Under the pieces are notes generated by a model. That model was not told where the DNA came from. It did no database searches and worked only from the letters and a program-made list of their open reading frames with translations. From Rhodospirillales bacterium (lineage in GTDB: Bacteria; Pseudomonadota; Alphaproteobacteria; Reyranellales; Reyranellaceae): a stretch of 35,339 bases of DNA. A program made the translations under genes and the position numbers. The DNA lies in contig JACPOB010000095.1 in assembly GCA_016185145.1 (NCBI GenBank), positions 6,116 to 41,454 of the forward strand, written 5' to 3'. Below are positions 1 to 8,670 of the stretch, in pieces (positions within the stretch are counted from its first letter, which is position 1; each line of letters starts with the position of its first letter).

Positions 1-27
1 GCGCGCTGGAAGCGCGCGGTCCGGAAG
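1..27. repeat. Right arm of a dispersed GGACCGCG palindrome, cut by the window edge
   Basis: These 27 bases are identical to positions 21251-21277, which form most of the right arm of the perfect palindrome at 21219-21274 plus the flanking GGAAG. The window therefore begins inside a second copy of the same element; its left arm must lie just outside. Bases 28-110 hold nothing else recognisable before the aminotransferase start. Confidence 0.8.
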
Positions 28-110
28 AGCATGAACGGTACTTCCGGCCGACGCTGCGCGCCTATATCGTCTCTTGGTTGCTGCCCGTCCCTCCACCGCG
101 AGAGGCTGTG

Positions 111-1493
111 ATGTCACTCACCAACGCGCCCGATCCCGCCATCCGCCAGGCCGTCGTGAAGCAGGACCTGGAGAACGTCCTGCATCCCATCGTCCAGCAC
201 AAGGCGCTGGAGGCCAAGCAGATCGTGGTGACCGGCGCCGAAGGCTCGACGATCTACGATGCCGACGGCACTGCCTATCTCGACGCCATGGCCGGGCTGT
301 GGTGCGTCAACATCGGCTACGGCCGCGCCGAACTGGCCGGTGTGGCGGCCGAGCAGCTGCGCCAGCTTGCGTATTTCCCGCATACCGCGATGAACGTCCC
401 CGCCGCGGCGCTGGCCGAGAAGATCAATGAGCTGATGGGCGGCGGCTATCATACCTACTTCGTCAACTCGGGCTCCGAGGCCAACGAGGCCGGCTTCAAG
501 ATCGCCCGCCAGTACATGAAGCACGAGCATCCGCAAGCCTATCGCTTCAAGACCATCAGCCGTTATTTCTCCTATCACGGCACCACGCTCGCGACCTTGG
601 ACGCCGGTGGCATGGGCGAACGCAAGGCGAAGTTCGAACCGTATTCGGGCGACTTCGTGCACGTCGCCCATCCCTATTGCTATCGCTGTCCGCTCGGCCT
701 CGACTATCCGAGCTGCGGCATGGCCTGCGTGAAGAACATGGAGACCACCATCCTGGGCGAAGGTCCCGAGACGATCGCCGAAGTGCTGGTGGAGCCGATC
801 ATGAGCGGCGTCGGCGTCGCCGTGCCGCCCGACGAATACCTGCCCGAGGTGGAGAAGCTCTGCCGCAAGTACGGCATCCTCCTGCACGTCGACGAGGTGA
901 TCAACGGCTTCGGCCGCACCGGCAAGATGTTCGCCCACCAGCACTATGACGTCGCACCCGATATCGTCGCGATCGCCAAGGGCATCTCGAGCGCCTACCT
1001 GCCGATCGCCGCGACGGTGGTGAAGAACAGCGTATTCGACAGCTTCTACGGCGAGGCGTCGGAGAACCGCCAGGTCGGGCAGGTCAACACCTACGGCGGG
1101 CACCCGGTCTCGGCCGCGGTCGCCGTCCGCAACATCGAGATTCTGGAAGCCGAGAAACTGGCCGAACGCGCGGCCGAGATCGGCGCCTATCTCCAGGACG
1201 GGCTGCGCACCTTGATGAAGCACAAGGTCGTCGGCGATGTCCGCGGCAAGGGCCTGCTGATCGGCGTCGAGCTGGTGAAGGACCGCGCCAGCAAGGAACC
1301 GGTCAGCCCGCAGGCCATCGCCGCCGTCCACGAGTTCTGCCGCGACAACGGCCTCCTGGTCGGCCGGTCGGTTGGCGGGCGGCGCTACGGCAATACGATC
1401 ACCATGTCGCCGCCGCTGGTTATTACCCGTGCCGAGTGCGACCGGATCGTCGAAACGCTGGACCGCGCGTTGTCGGCCGTGGACTTCAGCTGA
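111..1493 (+). CDS. Class III aminotransferase (omega-amino acid/amine:pyruvate or taurine:pyruvate type)
   Basis: A PLP-dependent fold-type I transaminase of 460 residues, a normal length for the class III (ornithine/omega-amino acid) family. Visible signatures are NSGSEANE (residues 119-126), the DEV cofactor aspartate region (261-263) and the Schiff-base lysine in AIAKGISS (K290). A cysteine cluster in PYCYRCPLGL...SCGMAC (C190, C193, C202, C206) resembles the one I associate with taurine:pyruvate aminotransferases, so a primary amine or omega-amino acid donor with pyruvate as acceptor is plausible, but the substrate is not fixed by sequence. The ATG at 111 is preferred over the upstream in-frame TTG at 78 because GAGAGG lies at proper distance. 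It stands alone on the plus strand; the next gene converges on it. Confidence 0.9.
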   Translation: MSLTNAPDPAIRQAVVKQDLENVLHPIVQHKALEAKQIVVTGAEGSTIYDADGTAYLDAMAGLWCVNIGYGRAELAGVAAEQLRQLAYFPHTAMNVPAAALAEKINELMGGGYHTYFVNSGSEANEAGFKIARQYMKHEHPQAYRFKTISRYFSYHGTTLATLDAGGMGERKAKFEPYSGDFVHVAHPYCYRCPLGLDYPSCGMACVKNMETTILGEGPETIAEVLVEPIMSGVGVAVPPDEYLPEVEKLCRKYGILLHVDEVINGFGRTGKMFAHQHYDVAPDIVAIAKGISSAYLPIAATVVKNSVFDSFYGEASENRQVGQVNTYGGHPVSAAVAVRNIEILEAEKLAERAAEIGAYLQDGLRTLMKHKVVGDVRGKGLLIGVELVKDRASKEPVSPQAIAAVHEFCRDNGLLVGRSVGGRRYGNTITMSPPLVITRAECDRIVETLDRALSAVDFS

Positions 1494-1507
1494 AACAAGG
1501 CCGCCGA

Positions 1508-1885
1508 CTACCAATGTCCTTTGCGTCGGTTCCAGGCGTAGAGGACATCGGCGAAGCGGTCATAGACGAAACGGGCGATCGGGCGTGCGACGGGCAGGCC
1601 CGCGAGTCGGCCGAGCCACGCGTCTCCCGGCGTGCGCAACCAGACCTCGATGGCGCAGTCGGCGCCGACGAAGAGCCGGCCTTCAGCATCGACCGCGTGC
1701 AGCCGGCGGCGCACGTCCTCGATCCCGGCATTGAAGCGGGCGAGCGCGTCCGACTCGATATTGATGTCGCGGAACTCGATGGCGCCGGCGCGGGCGGCGC
1801 GCACCAGCCGATTGCGCTGCCAGTTGATCCCGCCGTCGCAGACCGGGCATTTGGTGTTGTACCAAACGACGAGCCTGGAACGCAT
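1508..1885 (-). CDS. DCC-family (DUF393) thiol-disulfide oxidoreductase-like protein
   Basis: A small protein of 125 residues matching the DCC family: an N-terminal beta strand followed by YNTKCPVCDGGI (Cys-x2-Cys at about residues 11-14), then a short aspartate/glutamate-containing alpha/beta body and an aromatic tail (YAWNRRKGHW). The paired cysteines are the family's redox motif, so thiol-disulfide exchange is the usual assignment, although the physiological partner is generally unknown. The start at 1885 is chosen because AAAGGA sits about eight bases upstream; the longer frame to 1975 has no ribosome site and unrelated leading residues. It runs convergently to the aminotransferase, 14 bases apart, and downstream of the GNAT gene. 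Confidence 0.85.
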   Translation of the reverse strand: MRSRLVVWYNTKCPVCDGGINWQRNRLVRAARAGAIEFRDINIESDALARFNAGIEDVRRRLHAVDAEGRLFVGADCAIEVWLRTPGDAWLGRLAGLPVARPIARFVYDRFADVLYAWNRRKGHW

Positions 1886-1975
1886 CGATGGGTCCTTTCC
1901 GAGGCGGACAAAGCCGGAAGCGAACGATAAGGACGTGAGGCGGCGATCGGCAAGCACGCCGAGGTTGCGCGACAA

Positions 1976-1989
1976 CCCGTCATGACGGG
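1976..1989. other. 14-bp perfect palindrome after the GNAT gene
   Basis: CCCGTCATGACGGG is perfectly self-complementary and lies nine bases beyond the stop of the minus-strand GNAT gene, followed on that strand by TTGT. It may be a weak terminator stem or a protein site; the T run is too short for a confident terminator. Confidence 0.35.
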
Positions 1990-1997
1990 AAAGGACT

Positions 1998-2846
1998 CTA
2001 GCCCCAGGCCTGAAGAGCCAGACCGAATCGCCGCGGCCGCCCCCGCGTCCCGGGCCAGCGGCCGCGCCGCATGATCGTCACGGTGTCGATGGCCGGCAAG
2101 CCCGCCGCGGTCAGCCAGGCCGCGAGACGCTCGGCCGCGGCGTCGATGTCCACGCGCAGCACGCCGGCCGGTGCCGCCTTGGCGGTGGCGGCCACGAGGG
2201 CGATGGCCTCGTCTTCGCCTGGCGCCACGATCGGGCCGATGATCGCACCGCGGCCGAAGGGCCGCAGCACGGCGAAGCCGGCGGGCTGCCCGGCTTGCTC
2301 GACCAGCCACGCCTCGCCATTCGCCAGGAGTCGGCTCATCAGCGCGGAGCGGTCGGCGCCGAAGGCCGCGGCGTCGAGGACGCACAACGCTGCGTGATCC
2401 GCCGGTACGGCGCAGCGCACGGCAACTTCCGGCACGGACGGCAGAACCGGCGCTTCGGCAAATCGTGCCTGATGCTGGCGTACGAGGCCGGTCGAGGCGA
2501 AACCCAGCTTCCTGTAGAGCTCCAGCCCTTCGGCCGTCGCGTTCAGCATCAGCGCGCGTGGCCCCAAGTCGTCGATCAGCGCCCTCATCAGGGCGCGGCC
2601 GATGCCCCTGCCCTGCCGGTCGGGCGCGACCAGGACCAGGCCGATGGTGCCGACGTCGCCGAAGCTCCAACGCAAGCCGCCGCCGATCGTCTGACCCGCC
2701 GCATCGACGGCGACGGTGCCGGCGCCGAGCGCCAGCATCAGCGCGCAATCCTCCGCCCGGTGCGGCCACGACATCCGCTGGGCCAGCCCGTGCATGGCCG
2801 AAAGATCGCCGGCATGCATCGGCCGCAGCGTCGTCTCGTTGCTCAT
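1998..2846 (-). CDS. Two-domain GNAT N-acetyltransferase
   Basis: A 282-residue protein with an N-terminal GNAT domain (about 1-130) carrying the acetyl-CoA pyrophosphate-binding loop in VAPDRQGRGIGRALM (the R/Q-x-x-G-x-G/A motif) and the ELYRKLGF segment typical of the last strands. A second half (about 145-275, starting VAVRCAVPADHAAL and including LLANGEAWLVEQAGQPAGFAVLRPFGRGAIIGPIVA) looks like the degenerate C-terminal GNAT domain found in tandem acetyltransferases of the DUF1248/YdcF-N type. The substrate cannot be read from sequence. The ATG at 2846 is chosen since the family fold begins MSNETTLRPMHAGD; leading residues in the longer frame lie over the end of the preceding gene. It is 13 bases downstream of the oxidoreductase gene and probably co-transcribed with it. 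Confidence 0.82.
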   Translation of the reverse strand: MSNETTLRPMHAGDLSAMHGLAQRMSWPHRAEDCALMLALGAGTVAVDAAGQTIGGGLRWSFGDVGTIGLVLVAPDRQGRGIGRALMRALIDDLGPRALMLNATAEGLELYRKLGFASTGLVRQHQARFAEAPVLPSVPEVAVRCAVPADHAALCVLDAAAFGADRSALMSRLLANGEAWLVEQAGQPAGFAVLRPFGRGAIIGPIVAPGEDEAIALVAATAKAAPAGVLRVDIDAAAERLAAWLTAAGLPAIDTVTIMRRGRWPGTRGRPRRFGLALQAWG

Positions 2847-2859
2847 GACGCGAGGACCA

Positions 2860-4899
2860 TCACAGGGCCATGCAGAGGCGGAGCGCGTCATAGATGGCGG
2901 CGTGCACGCTGCGGCTGCTGACGGCATCGCCGATGCGGTGCAGCTCGAAGGCGCCGTCGGCGGGCAGCGCCGGCCGCTGCGGCGCGCCGTCGAGCAGGGC
3001 GTCGATGTCGGTGATGCCGTCGTTGACCGAGCCGGCGCGCAGCGCCTCGAAGGTCTCGATGATCGGCGCCGTGCCGTTCTCGACCACGATCTGCGGCGCG
3101 CGCATCTCCACCCGCTCGCCCGTCAATTCGTGCCGGAAGGTCGCGACCAGGCCGTTGCCCGACGGCCGCACGCGCTCGAGCTGGTGGTCGATGGTGATGC
3201 GCACGCCATGTTCGGCGAAGCGCTTCCGGTAGACGACGCGGGCGTTGTACTCCATCTCGGCGCCCATGCTGTCGTCGAGCGTGACGAACTGCACGTCGCG
3301 ACCCTGCTCGGCAAGGTGCAATGCGCAGGACACCGCCTGATGACGGCCGGTTCCGTCGTAGACGATGATCTGGTCCTTGGCGGCGACGGCGCCGGAGAGG
3401 ATGTCCCAGACCGTGGCGCAGTGCTCCCCGCCGTCGAGCCAGCCGGAATCGGGCACGCCGCCGGTGGCGACGATCACCGCATCGGGCTTCTCGCGCCGCA
3501 CGTCGTCGGCCAGGGCATAGCTGTCGAGGCGAACGTCGACGCCGAGTCGCGCCAGCTCGGCGGCGCGCCAGACGACGATGGCTATGAGGTCGCGCCGCCA
3601 GGTGGCGCGCACCGCCAGCAGGAGCTGGCCGCCCAGGCGATTGGCCGCCTCGAACAGCACCACCCTGTGGCCGCGCTCGGCGGCGACGCGGGCCGCTTCG
3701 AGCCCGGCGGGCCCGCCGCCCACGACCACGACCTTGCGACCCGGCTTCGGCGACGGCTGGACGATCTGCGGCAGGACCTGCTCGCGCCCCGTCGCCGGGT
3801 TATGGATGCAGGCGAGCTTCTTGTACATGCAGTGCGAGGCGCCGACGCAGGGCCGAATGCGCTCCTCCTCGCCGCGCATCAGCTTGTTGACGATCTGCGG
3901 ATCGGCCATGTGGGCCCGCGTCATCGCCACCATGTCCAGAAGGCCCTCGGCGATGGCGTGGCGCGCGGTGGCGATGTCGGGGATGCGCGCGGCATGGAAG
4001 ACCGGCAATCCGACCTCGCGCTTGAACGCGCCGACCGTGGACAGGAACGGCGCCAGCGGCTGCGACATGCCGGGCATGTTGTGCTCGGCCAGGGCGAGGT
4101 CGGTGTCCATGCGGCCGAAGATGGCGTTGAAGAAGTCGATATGGCCTTCGCGCTCGAACAGTCGGGCGAGCGCCACGCATTCCTCGAAACCGATGCCCTC
4201 CTCGATGTCCTCGTCGACCACGAAGCGGATGCCGACGATGTAGTCGTCGCCGACCTTGCGGCGGATCGCTTCGTGCACCATCAGGCCGAAGCGCGCGCGA
4301 TTCTCCAGCGATCCGCCGAAGCCGTCGGTCCGCCGGTTGGTGCGCGGCGACAGGAACTGGCCAATCAGATGGCCGCCGGTCACGGTCTCGCAGCCGTCCA
4401 GCCCGCCTTGCTTGCAGCGCAGGGCGGCAGCGGCATAGTCGGCGACGATGCGGTCGATGTCGCTGCGATCCATCTCGCGCGGGAAGTCGCGATGGCGGCG
4501 TTCGCGGATGGCGCTGGGCGCGAGGCTCGGCAGCCAGTCCATGGCGGCCGAGGTGGCGCGCCGGCCGAGATGCGAGATCTGGCACATGATCGCCGCACCA
4601 TGGCCGTGGATGCGCGACGAGAAGGCCTGCAGGTCGGGGATGATGGCGTCGCTCGACATGTCGATCTGGCCGCCGCCCCAGCTCGAATCGCGCGCCACCA
4701 TCGACGAGCCGCCGAACATGGTGAGCGCGATGCCGCCCTTGGCCTTCTCCTCGTGGTAGCGCTGGTAGCGCTCCTTGGGCATCCCGCCTTCGTCGATGGT
4801 CGCGGCATGGCTGGTGCTCATGATGCGGTTGCGCAAAGGAAGCCCCTTCAGCCGGAAGGGCTGCAGCAGGGGATCGCGCAGGGCGGCGGCGGTGGACAT
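2860..4899 (-). CDS. TMADH/N-methylproline demethylase-like FMN, Fe-S and FAD oxidoreductase
   Basis: About 679 residues with the architecture of trimethylamine dehydrogenase/2,4-dienoyl-CoA reductase: an old-yellow-enzyme FMN barrel (about 1-340, with QISHLGRRA, GGLDGCETV and FLSPRTNRRTDGFGGSLENRAR), an iron-sulfur linker, then a Rossmann FAD/NAD domain starting VVVVGGGPAGLEAARVAAERGH (near residue 395). The linker reads CVGASHCMYKKLACIHNPATGRE; compared with the usual C-x2-C-x2-C...C pattern the second cysteine is alanine. This arrangement recalls demethylases for N-methylated amino acids or betaines (oxidative N-demethylation passing electrons through the cluster), but the substrate is inferred. 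ATG at 4899 (MSTAAALRD) is preferred; an in-frame start at 4914 is possible. It is divergent from the dehalogenase gene. Confidence 0.87.
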   Translation of the reverse strand: MSTAAALRDPLLQPFRLKGLPLRNRIMSTSHAATIDEGGMPKERYQRYHEEKAKGGIALTMFGGSSMVARDSSWGGGQIDMSSDAIIPDLQAFSSRIHGHGAAIMCQISHLGRRATSAAMDWLPSLAPSAIRERRHRDFPREMDRSDIDRIVADYAAAALRCKQGGLDGCETVTGGHLIGQFLSPRTNRRTDGFGGSLENRARFGLMVHEAIRRKVGDDYIVGIRFVVDEDIEEGIGFEECVALARLFEREGHIDFFNAIFGRMDTDLALAEHNMPGMSQPLAPFLSTVGAFKREVGLPVFHAARIPDIATARHAIAEGLLDMVAMTRAHMADPQIVNKLMRGEEERIRPCVGASHCMYKKLACIHNPATGREQVLPQIVQPSPKPGRKVVVVGGGPAGLEAARVAAERGHRVVLFEAANRLGGQLLLAVRATWRRDLIAIVVWRAAELARLGVDVRLDSYALADDVRREKPDAVIVATGGVPDSGWLDGGEHCATVWDILSGAVAAKDQIIVYDGTGRHQAVSCALHLAEQGRDVQFVTLDDSMGAEMEYNARVVYRKRFAEHGVRITIDHQLERVRPSGNGLVATFRHELTGERVEMRAPQIVVENGTAPIIETFEALRAGSVNDGITDIDALLDGAPQRPALPADGAFELHRIGDAVSSRSVHAAIYDALRLCMAL

Positions 4900-5006
4900 G
4901 GGCCATCCCATCATCGTCGCCGCGAAAGGAAAGTCATCTGTTTCATCGCTGCCTCTGGCGCGCCTCGGCGGTTATTCTGGCCATCCCGCAGCCGGAGAGA
5001 GCAGCC

Positions 5007-5756
5007 ATGCCCGACGTCACCAAGTTCAACACGCTCACCTTCGACTGCTACGGCACCTTGATCGACTGGGAACGCGGCATCCTGGCCGAGCTGCGGCCGT
5101 GGGTGGACCGCCATGGGCGGCGCGATCTCGACGACAACACGCTGCTGGAGACTTTCGGCACGATCGAGGCCGCCTGCGAAGCGGAGACTCCGGCCGCGCT
5201 CTATCCCGAGATCCTGGCCGAGACGCTGCGGCGGCTGGCCGACAAATGGGGCATCGAGGCCGGCGCGGACGAAGCGGCCAGGTTCGGCCAGTCGGTCGGT
5301 CGCTGGCCGGCCTTCGCCGACAGCGCGACCTCGCTGCAGTACCTCAAGCGCCATTACAAGCTCGTCATCATCTCCAACGTCGATCGCGCCTCCTTTGCGC
5401 GGAGCAACGAGAAGCTGGGCGTCGCCTTCGACCGCATCCTCACCGCCCAGGACATCGGCTCCTACAAGCCCAGCCTGCGCAATTTCGAGTACGCGCTCGC
5501 CGACCTCGAGCGCACCTTCGGCACCCGGAAAAACGACATCCTGCATACCGCCCAGAGCATCTTCCACGACGTGGTGCCGGCGCGCACCGTCGGCCTGGCC
5601 ACGATGTGGATCAACCGGCGGAAGGCGGTCGGCGGCTGGGGCGCCACGCCGGCGCCCAATGCCGCGGGCGCTCTCACGACTCCGGACATCGAGGTCGCGA
5701 GCATGGCCGACGTCGTGGGCTTGCATCAGGCCCATCTTCGCGGCGAATCTGCTTAA
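5007..5756 (+). CDS. Haloacid dehalogenase type II (HAD superfamily)
   Basis: A 249-residue HAD hydrolase. Motif I is TFDCYGTLIDW with the nucleophilic aspartate at D13; motif II is IISNVD (S123, N124); the motif III lysine lies in SYKPSLRNFEYAL (K154); and the helical cap falls between motifs I and II. The pattern FDxYGTLxDW and the KP-x3-F segment are those of L-2-haloacid dehalogenases, which hydrolyse 2-haloalkanoic acids to 2-hydroxyacids. Many relatives act instead as phosphatases, so haloacid activity is not certain. GGAGAGAG precedes the ATG. It is divergent from the TMADH-like gene and 54 bases ahead of an FAD oxidase, with which it may form an operon. Confidence 0.85.
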   Translation: MPDVTKFNTLTFDCYGTLIDWERGILAELRPWVDRHGRRDLDDNTLLETFGTIEAACEAETPAALYPEILAETLRRLADKWGIEAGADEAARFGQSVGRWPAFADSATSLQYLKRHYKLVIISNVDRASFARSNEKLGVAFDRILTAQDIGSYKPSLRNFEYALADLERTFGTRKNDILHTAQSIFHDVVPARTVGLATMWINRRKAVGGWGATPAPNAAGALTTPDIEVASMADVVGLHQAHLRGESA

Positions 5757-5810
5757 GGCGCGGCGTCGTCGAGCCCGATCCGTGATCTACCCGAGGTGAG
5801 GCGTATCTGA

Positions 5811-7139
5811 ATGTCACCCCCTGTCACCCGCGTCCCAAGCAATGCCGCGCTGCCGCAATCCGCCGACGTCGTCGTGATCGGCGGCGGCATCGCCGGCATT
5901 ACGGCCGCCTATCATCTCGCCAGGAAGGGCCATTCGGTCGCCGTGGTGGAGAAAGGCTACATCGCCGGCGAGCAGTCCAGCCGGAACTGGGGCTGGTGCC
6001 GCCAGCAGAACCGCGATCTGCGCGAGCTGCCGCTGGCGCAGCGCGCCGTCGACATGTGGAGCGGCCTGAACGAGGAACTCGGCGCCGAGACCGGCTTTCG
6101 CCGCACCGGGCTGGTCTATGTGACGACCAGCCAGGGCGACTTCGACCGGTGGGCGGGTTGGGTCGACAAGGCGCGCGAGATGCAGATGCGCAGCCACGTC
6201 CTGTCGGCGGAAGAGGCCAAGGCGATGACGCCGGGCAGCACCGGCAACTGGATCGGCGGCATCCATTCGCCGACCGACGGCCGGGCCGAGCCCGCGCTGG
6301 CGGTGCCGGTGATCGCCGAGGGCGCCCGGCGCCTCGGGGCCAGCCTCCACCAGGATTGCGCGGCGCGCGGCCTGGAGACGTCGGCCGGGCGCGTCTCCGG
6401 CGTCGCCACCGAGAAAGGCACGATCCGCACCAGCGCCGTGCTGGTCGCGGGCGGCGTCTGGACCTCGATGTTCTGCCGTCATCACGGCATCGCCATGCCT
6501 CTGGCCGGCGTGCGCTCGACCTCGTTCTTCACCGAGCCGGCGCCGAACATCACCGACGGCGGCGTCTCGACTCCGGACTTCGCCATACGCCGCCGGCTCG
6601 ACGGCGGCTACACGATCGGCATCAGCGGCCGCGGCATGCTCGAGCTCAGCCCGCAGGGCCTGATGTACGCGCGGCCGTTCTGGCGCACCTTCAAGAAGCG
6701 CTACAAGCTCCTGACCATCCGCGCCGGCCGCTCCTTCTTCGACGGTCCCGAGGCCCTCCTGAGCTGGCGCAACGACACGGTCTCGCCCTTCGAGCGCATG
6801 CGCACCTACGACCCGCCGCCGCAGGAGAAGCTGGTCAGCTTCGCGCTCAGGCGCATCGCCGAGGTTTACCCCGAGCTCGCCAACGTGAAGATCGCGCACA
6901 AGTACGGCGGGCTGATCGACTTCACGCCCGACTGGATCCCGGTGATCTCCGCCATCGACAAGCTGCCGGGCCTGCATGTCTCCGCGGGCTTCAGCGGCCA
7001 CGGCTTCGGCATCGGTCCAGGCGCGGGCCGGCTCGCAGCCGACATCGTCGCCAACGATCCGCCGATCGTCGATCCGCACCCCTATCGCTACAGCCGCCTG
7101 GTCGACGGCACCGACCTCGGCGAGCCGGGCCTGATGTGA
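5811..7139 (+). CDS. FAD-dependent amine/amino acid oxidase (DAO family, PuuB-like)
   Basis: A 442-residue flavoprotein with the dinucleotide-binding motif VVIGGGIAGITAAYHLARKGHSVAVVEK at residues 21-48, and the SSRNWGWCRQQNRD segment after it that typifies gamma-glutamylputrescine oxidase/DadA-like deaminating oxidases. Near the C-terminus IPVISAIDKLPGLHVSAGFSGHGFGIGPGAGRLAADI forms the second FAD contact. The family oxidises secondary or primary amines or N-alkyl amino acids to imines, releasing aldehyde and amine; electrons go to oxygen or quinone. Together with the class III aminotransferase and the TMADH-like gene it supports an amine-catabolism theme, but no specific substrate can be named. 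The protein is cytoplasmic or peripherally membrane-bound; no signal peptide is seen. Confidence 0.87.
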   Translation: MSPPVTRVPSNAALPQSADVVVIGGGIAGITAAYHLARKGHSVAVVEKGYIAGEQSSRNWGWCRQQNRDLRELPLAQRAVDMWSGLNEELGAETGFRRTGLVYVTTSQGDFDRWAGWVDKAREMQMRSHVLSAEEAKAMTPGSTGNWIGGIHSPTDGRAEPALAVPVIAEGARRLGASLHQDCAARGLETSAGRVSGVATEKGTIRTSAVLVAGGVWTSMFCRHHGIAMPLAGVRSTSFFTEPAPNITDGGVSTPDFAIRRRLDGGYTIGISGRGMLELSPQGLMYARPFWRTFKKRYKLLTIRAGRSFFDGPEALLSWRNDTVSPFERMRTYDPPPQEKLVSFALRRIAEVYPELANVKIAHKYGGLIDFTPDWIPVISAIDKLPGLHVSAGFSGHGFGIGPGAGRLAADIVANDPPIVDPHPYRYSRLVDGTDLGEPGLM

Positions 7140-7268
7140 GCCGCTGATTTCATCCAGGCACGTCCGCTCCGGTCGAGGCGACGGAATCGAGCTGAAGAAC
7201 ACAGCCGTGCTTTTGTCACGCTGCCGGGGGACACTGCCTGCCACAACCGCCGCAACAGGAGATCCGCC

Positions 7269-8555
7269 ATGGCTGCGCCGCGCCCCTCCAAGACCCGCAT
7301 CGGCAACCACGTCCTCAGGCCCGAGACCCTGATGCTGGGCTACGGCTACGATCCGATGTTGTCGGAAGGTGCGGTCAAGCCGCCGGTCTTCCTCACCTCG
7401 ACCTTCGTGTTCGGCTCGGCCGAGGAAGGCCGCGACTTCTTCGACTACACCGCGGGACGCAAGAAGCCGCCCGAGGGCTCCGGCGCCGGTCTCGTCTATT
7501 CGCGCTTCAACCATCCCAACAGCGAGATCGTCGAGGACAGGCTCGCGGTCTATGAGGGCGCGGAATCCTGCGTGGTGTTCTCCTCCGGCATGTCGGCGAT
7601 CACCACGACGATCCTGGCCTTCGCCCGTCCCGGTGACGTCATCCTGCATTCCCAGCCGCTCTATGGCGGCACGGAGACCTTGATCGCGCGTACCATGGCG
7701 GATTTCCGCATCGGCGCCACGGGCTTCGTCGATGGCGTGAGCGAACCCGCCATTCGCGTCGCCGTGGCCGAGGCGCGCGGCAAGGGGCGGATATCGGTCA
7801 TCATGACCGAGACGCCGGCCAACCCGACCAACACGCTGGTCGACATCAAGCTTCTAGCGAAGATCGCCGACGAGATCGGCGCGGCGCAGGGCTTCCGCCC
7901 CGTCCTGGTCTGCGACAACACCCTGCTCGGCCCGGTCTTCCAGCGTCCCCTCGCCCACGGCGCAGACGTCTCGGTCTATTCCCTCACCAAGTACGTCGGC
8001 GGCCATTCCGACCTCATTGCCGGCGCGGCGCTCGGCTCGAAGGCGACCATCGCGCCGATCAAGGCCTTGCGCGGCAGCGTCGGCACGCAGCTCGATCCGC
8101 ACTCCTGCTGGATGCTTGGCCGCTCGCTCGAGACGCTGGGGCTCCGCATGGAGCGGGCGAACTCCAATGCGAAGCTGGTGGCCGAGTACCTGCGTGACCA
8201 CCCAAAAGTCGACAAGGTCCACTATCTCGACTTCCTCGAGGAGGGCTCGCCGGCACAGGCGGTCTTTGCCCGGCAGTGCACCGGGCCGGGCTCGACCTTC
8301 TCCTTCGATGTCAAGGGCGGCCAGAAAGAGGCGTTCGCCTTCCTCAACGCCCTGCAGGTCTTCAAGCTGGCGGTCAGCCTGGGCGGTACCGAATCGCTCG
8401 CCAGCCATCCTGCCGCCATGACCCACTCCGGCGTTCCGGCCGAGGTGCGCGACCGCATCGGCGTGCTCGACACGACCATCCGCCTGTCGGTCGGCATCGA
8501 ACATCCCGACGATCTGATCGCGGACCTGACGCAGGCGCTGGCGGCGATCCCCTGA
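7269..8555 (+). CDS. Cystathionine gamma-synthase family PLP enzyme
   Basis: A 428-residue Cys/Met-metabolism PLP enzyme. Visible elements: YSRFNHPNSE (residues 77-86, phosphate-binding Tyr/Arg), FSSGMSAI (104-111), the cofactor aspartate in VCDNTLLGP (D216) and the Schiff-base lysine in VYSLTKYVGGHSD (K241). The N-terminus (HVLRPETLMLGYGYDP) and an inserted segment around 62-75 (AGRKKPPEGSGAG) set it apart from MetB/MetZ proper and match a proteobacterial subgroup whose reaction (gamma-elimination, beta-elimination or gamma-replacement) is not settled. A distinct MetZ with SAM-II control is encoded at 22059-23267, so this copy is more likely catabolic. AGGAGA lies upstream of the ATG; the 129 bases before it hold no other gene. 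Confidence 0.88.
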   Translation: MAAPRPSKTRIGNHVLRPETLMLGYGYDPMLSEGAVKPPVFLTSTFVFGSAEEGRDFFDYTAGRKKPPEGSGAGLVYSRFNHPNSEIVEDRLAVYEGAESCVVFSSGMSAITTTILAFARPGDVILHSQPLYGGTETLIARTMADFRIGATGFVDGVSEPAIRVAVAEARGKGRISVIMTETPANPTNTLVDIKLLAKIADEIGAAQGFRPVLVCDNTLLGPVFQRPLAHGADVSVYSLTKYVGGHSDLIAGAALGSKATIAPIKALRGSVGTQLDPHSCWMLGRSLETLGLRMERANSNAKLVAEYLRDHPKVDKVHYLDFLEEGSPAQAVFARQCTGPGSTFSFDVKGGQKEAFAFLNALQVFKLAVSLGGTESLASHPAAMTHSGVPAEVRDRIGVLDTTIRLSVGIEHPDDLIADLTQALAAIP

Positions 8556-8615
8556 GGCGATCTACGCGCCGACGGCGTGAATAACCCGGCTGGCATGGCG
8601 CGTGCAGCGGCGATT

Positions 8616-8625
8616 GTCATCCCGA
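8616..8625. repeat. GTCATCCCGA repeat unit
   Basis: The decamer GTCATCCCGA, preceded by ATT, occurs here between the PLP enzyme and binding-protein genes. It also appears at 20083-20092, inverted at 20187-20196, and at 32065-32074. Here it reads on as ACGCC rather than GCG, so it may be a remnant of the same repeat. Confidence 0.4.
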
Positions 8626-8670
8626 ACGCCGCGGGGAATCATCGACGCGCGACAGCGCCCGGAGACCGTC

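Noticed and set aside
1976..1989. CCCGTCATGACGGG as a confident terminator
   Set aside because: The stem is only seven base pairs with no real loop, and the following T run is too short.
2716..5061. Very long open frames antisense to real genes (also near 5814-7649, 9207-11513, 13994-16216)
   Set aside because: They are third-codon-position shadows in GC-rich DNA: low-complexity Arg/Ala/Gly-rich translations, no family motifs, and each lies over a well-recognised gene on the other strand.
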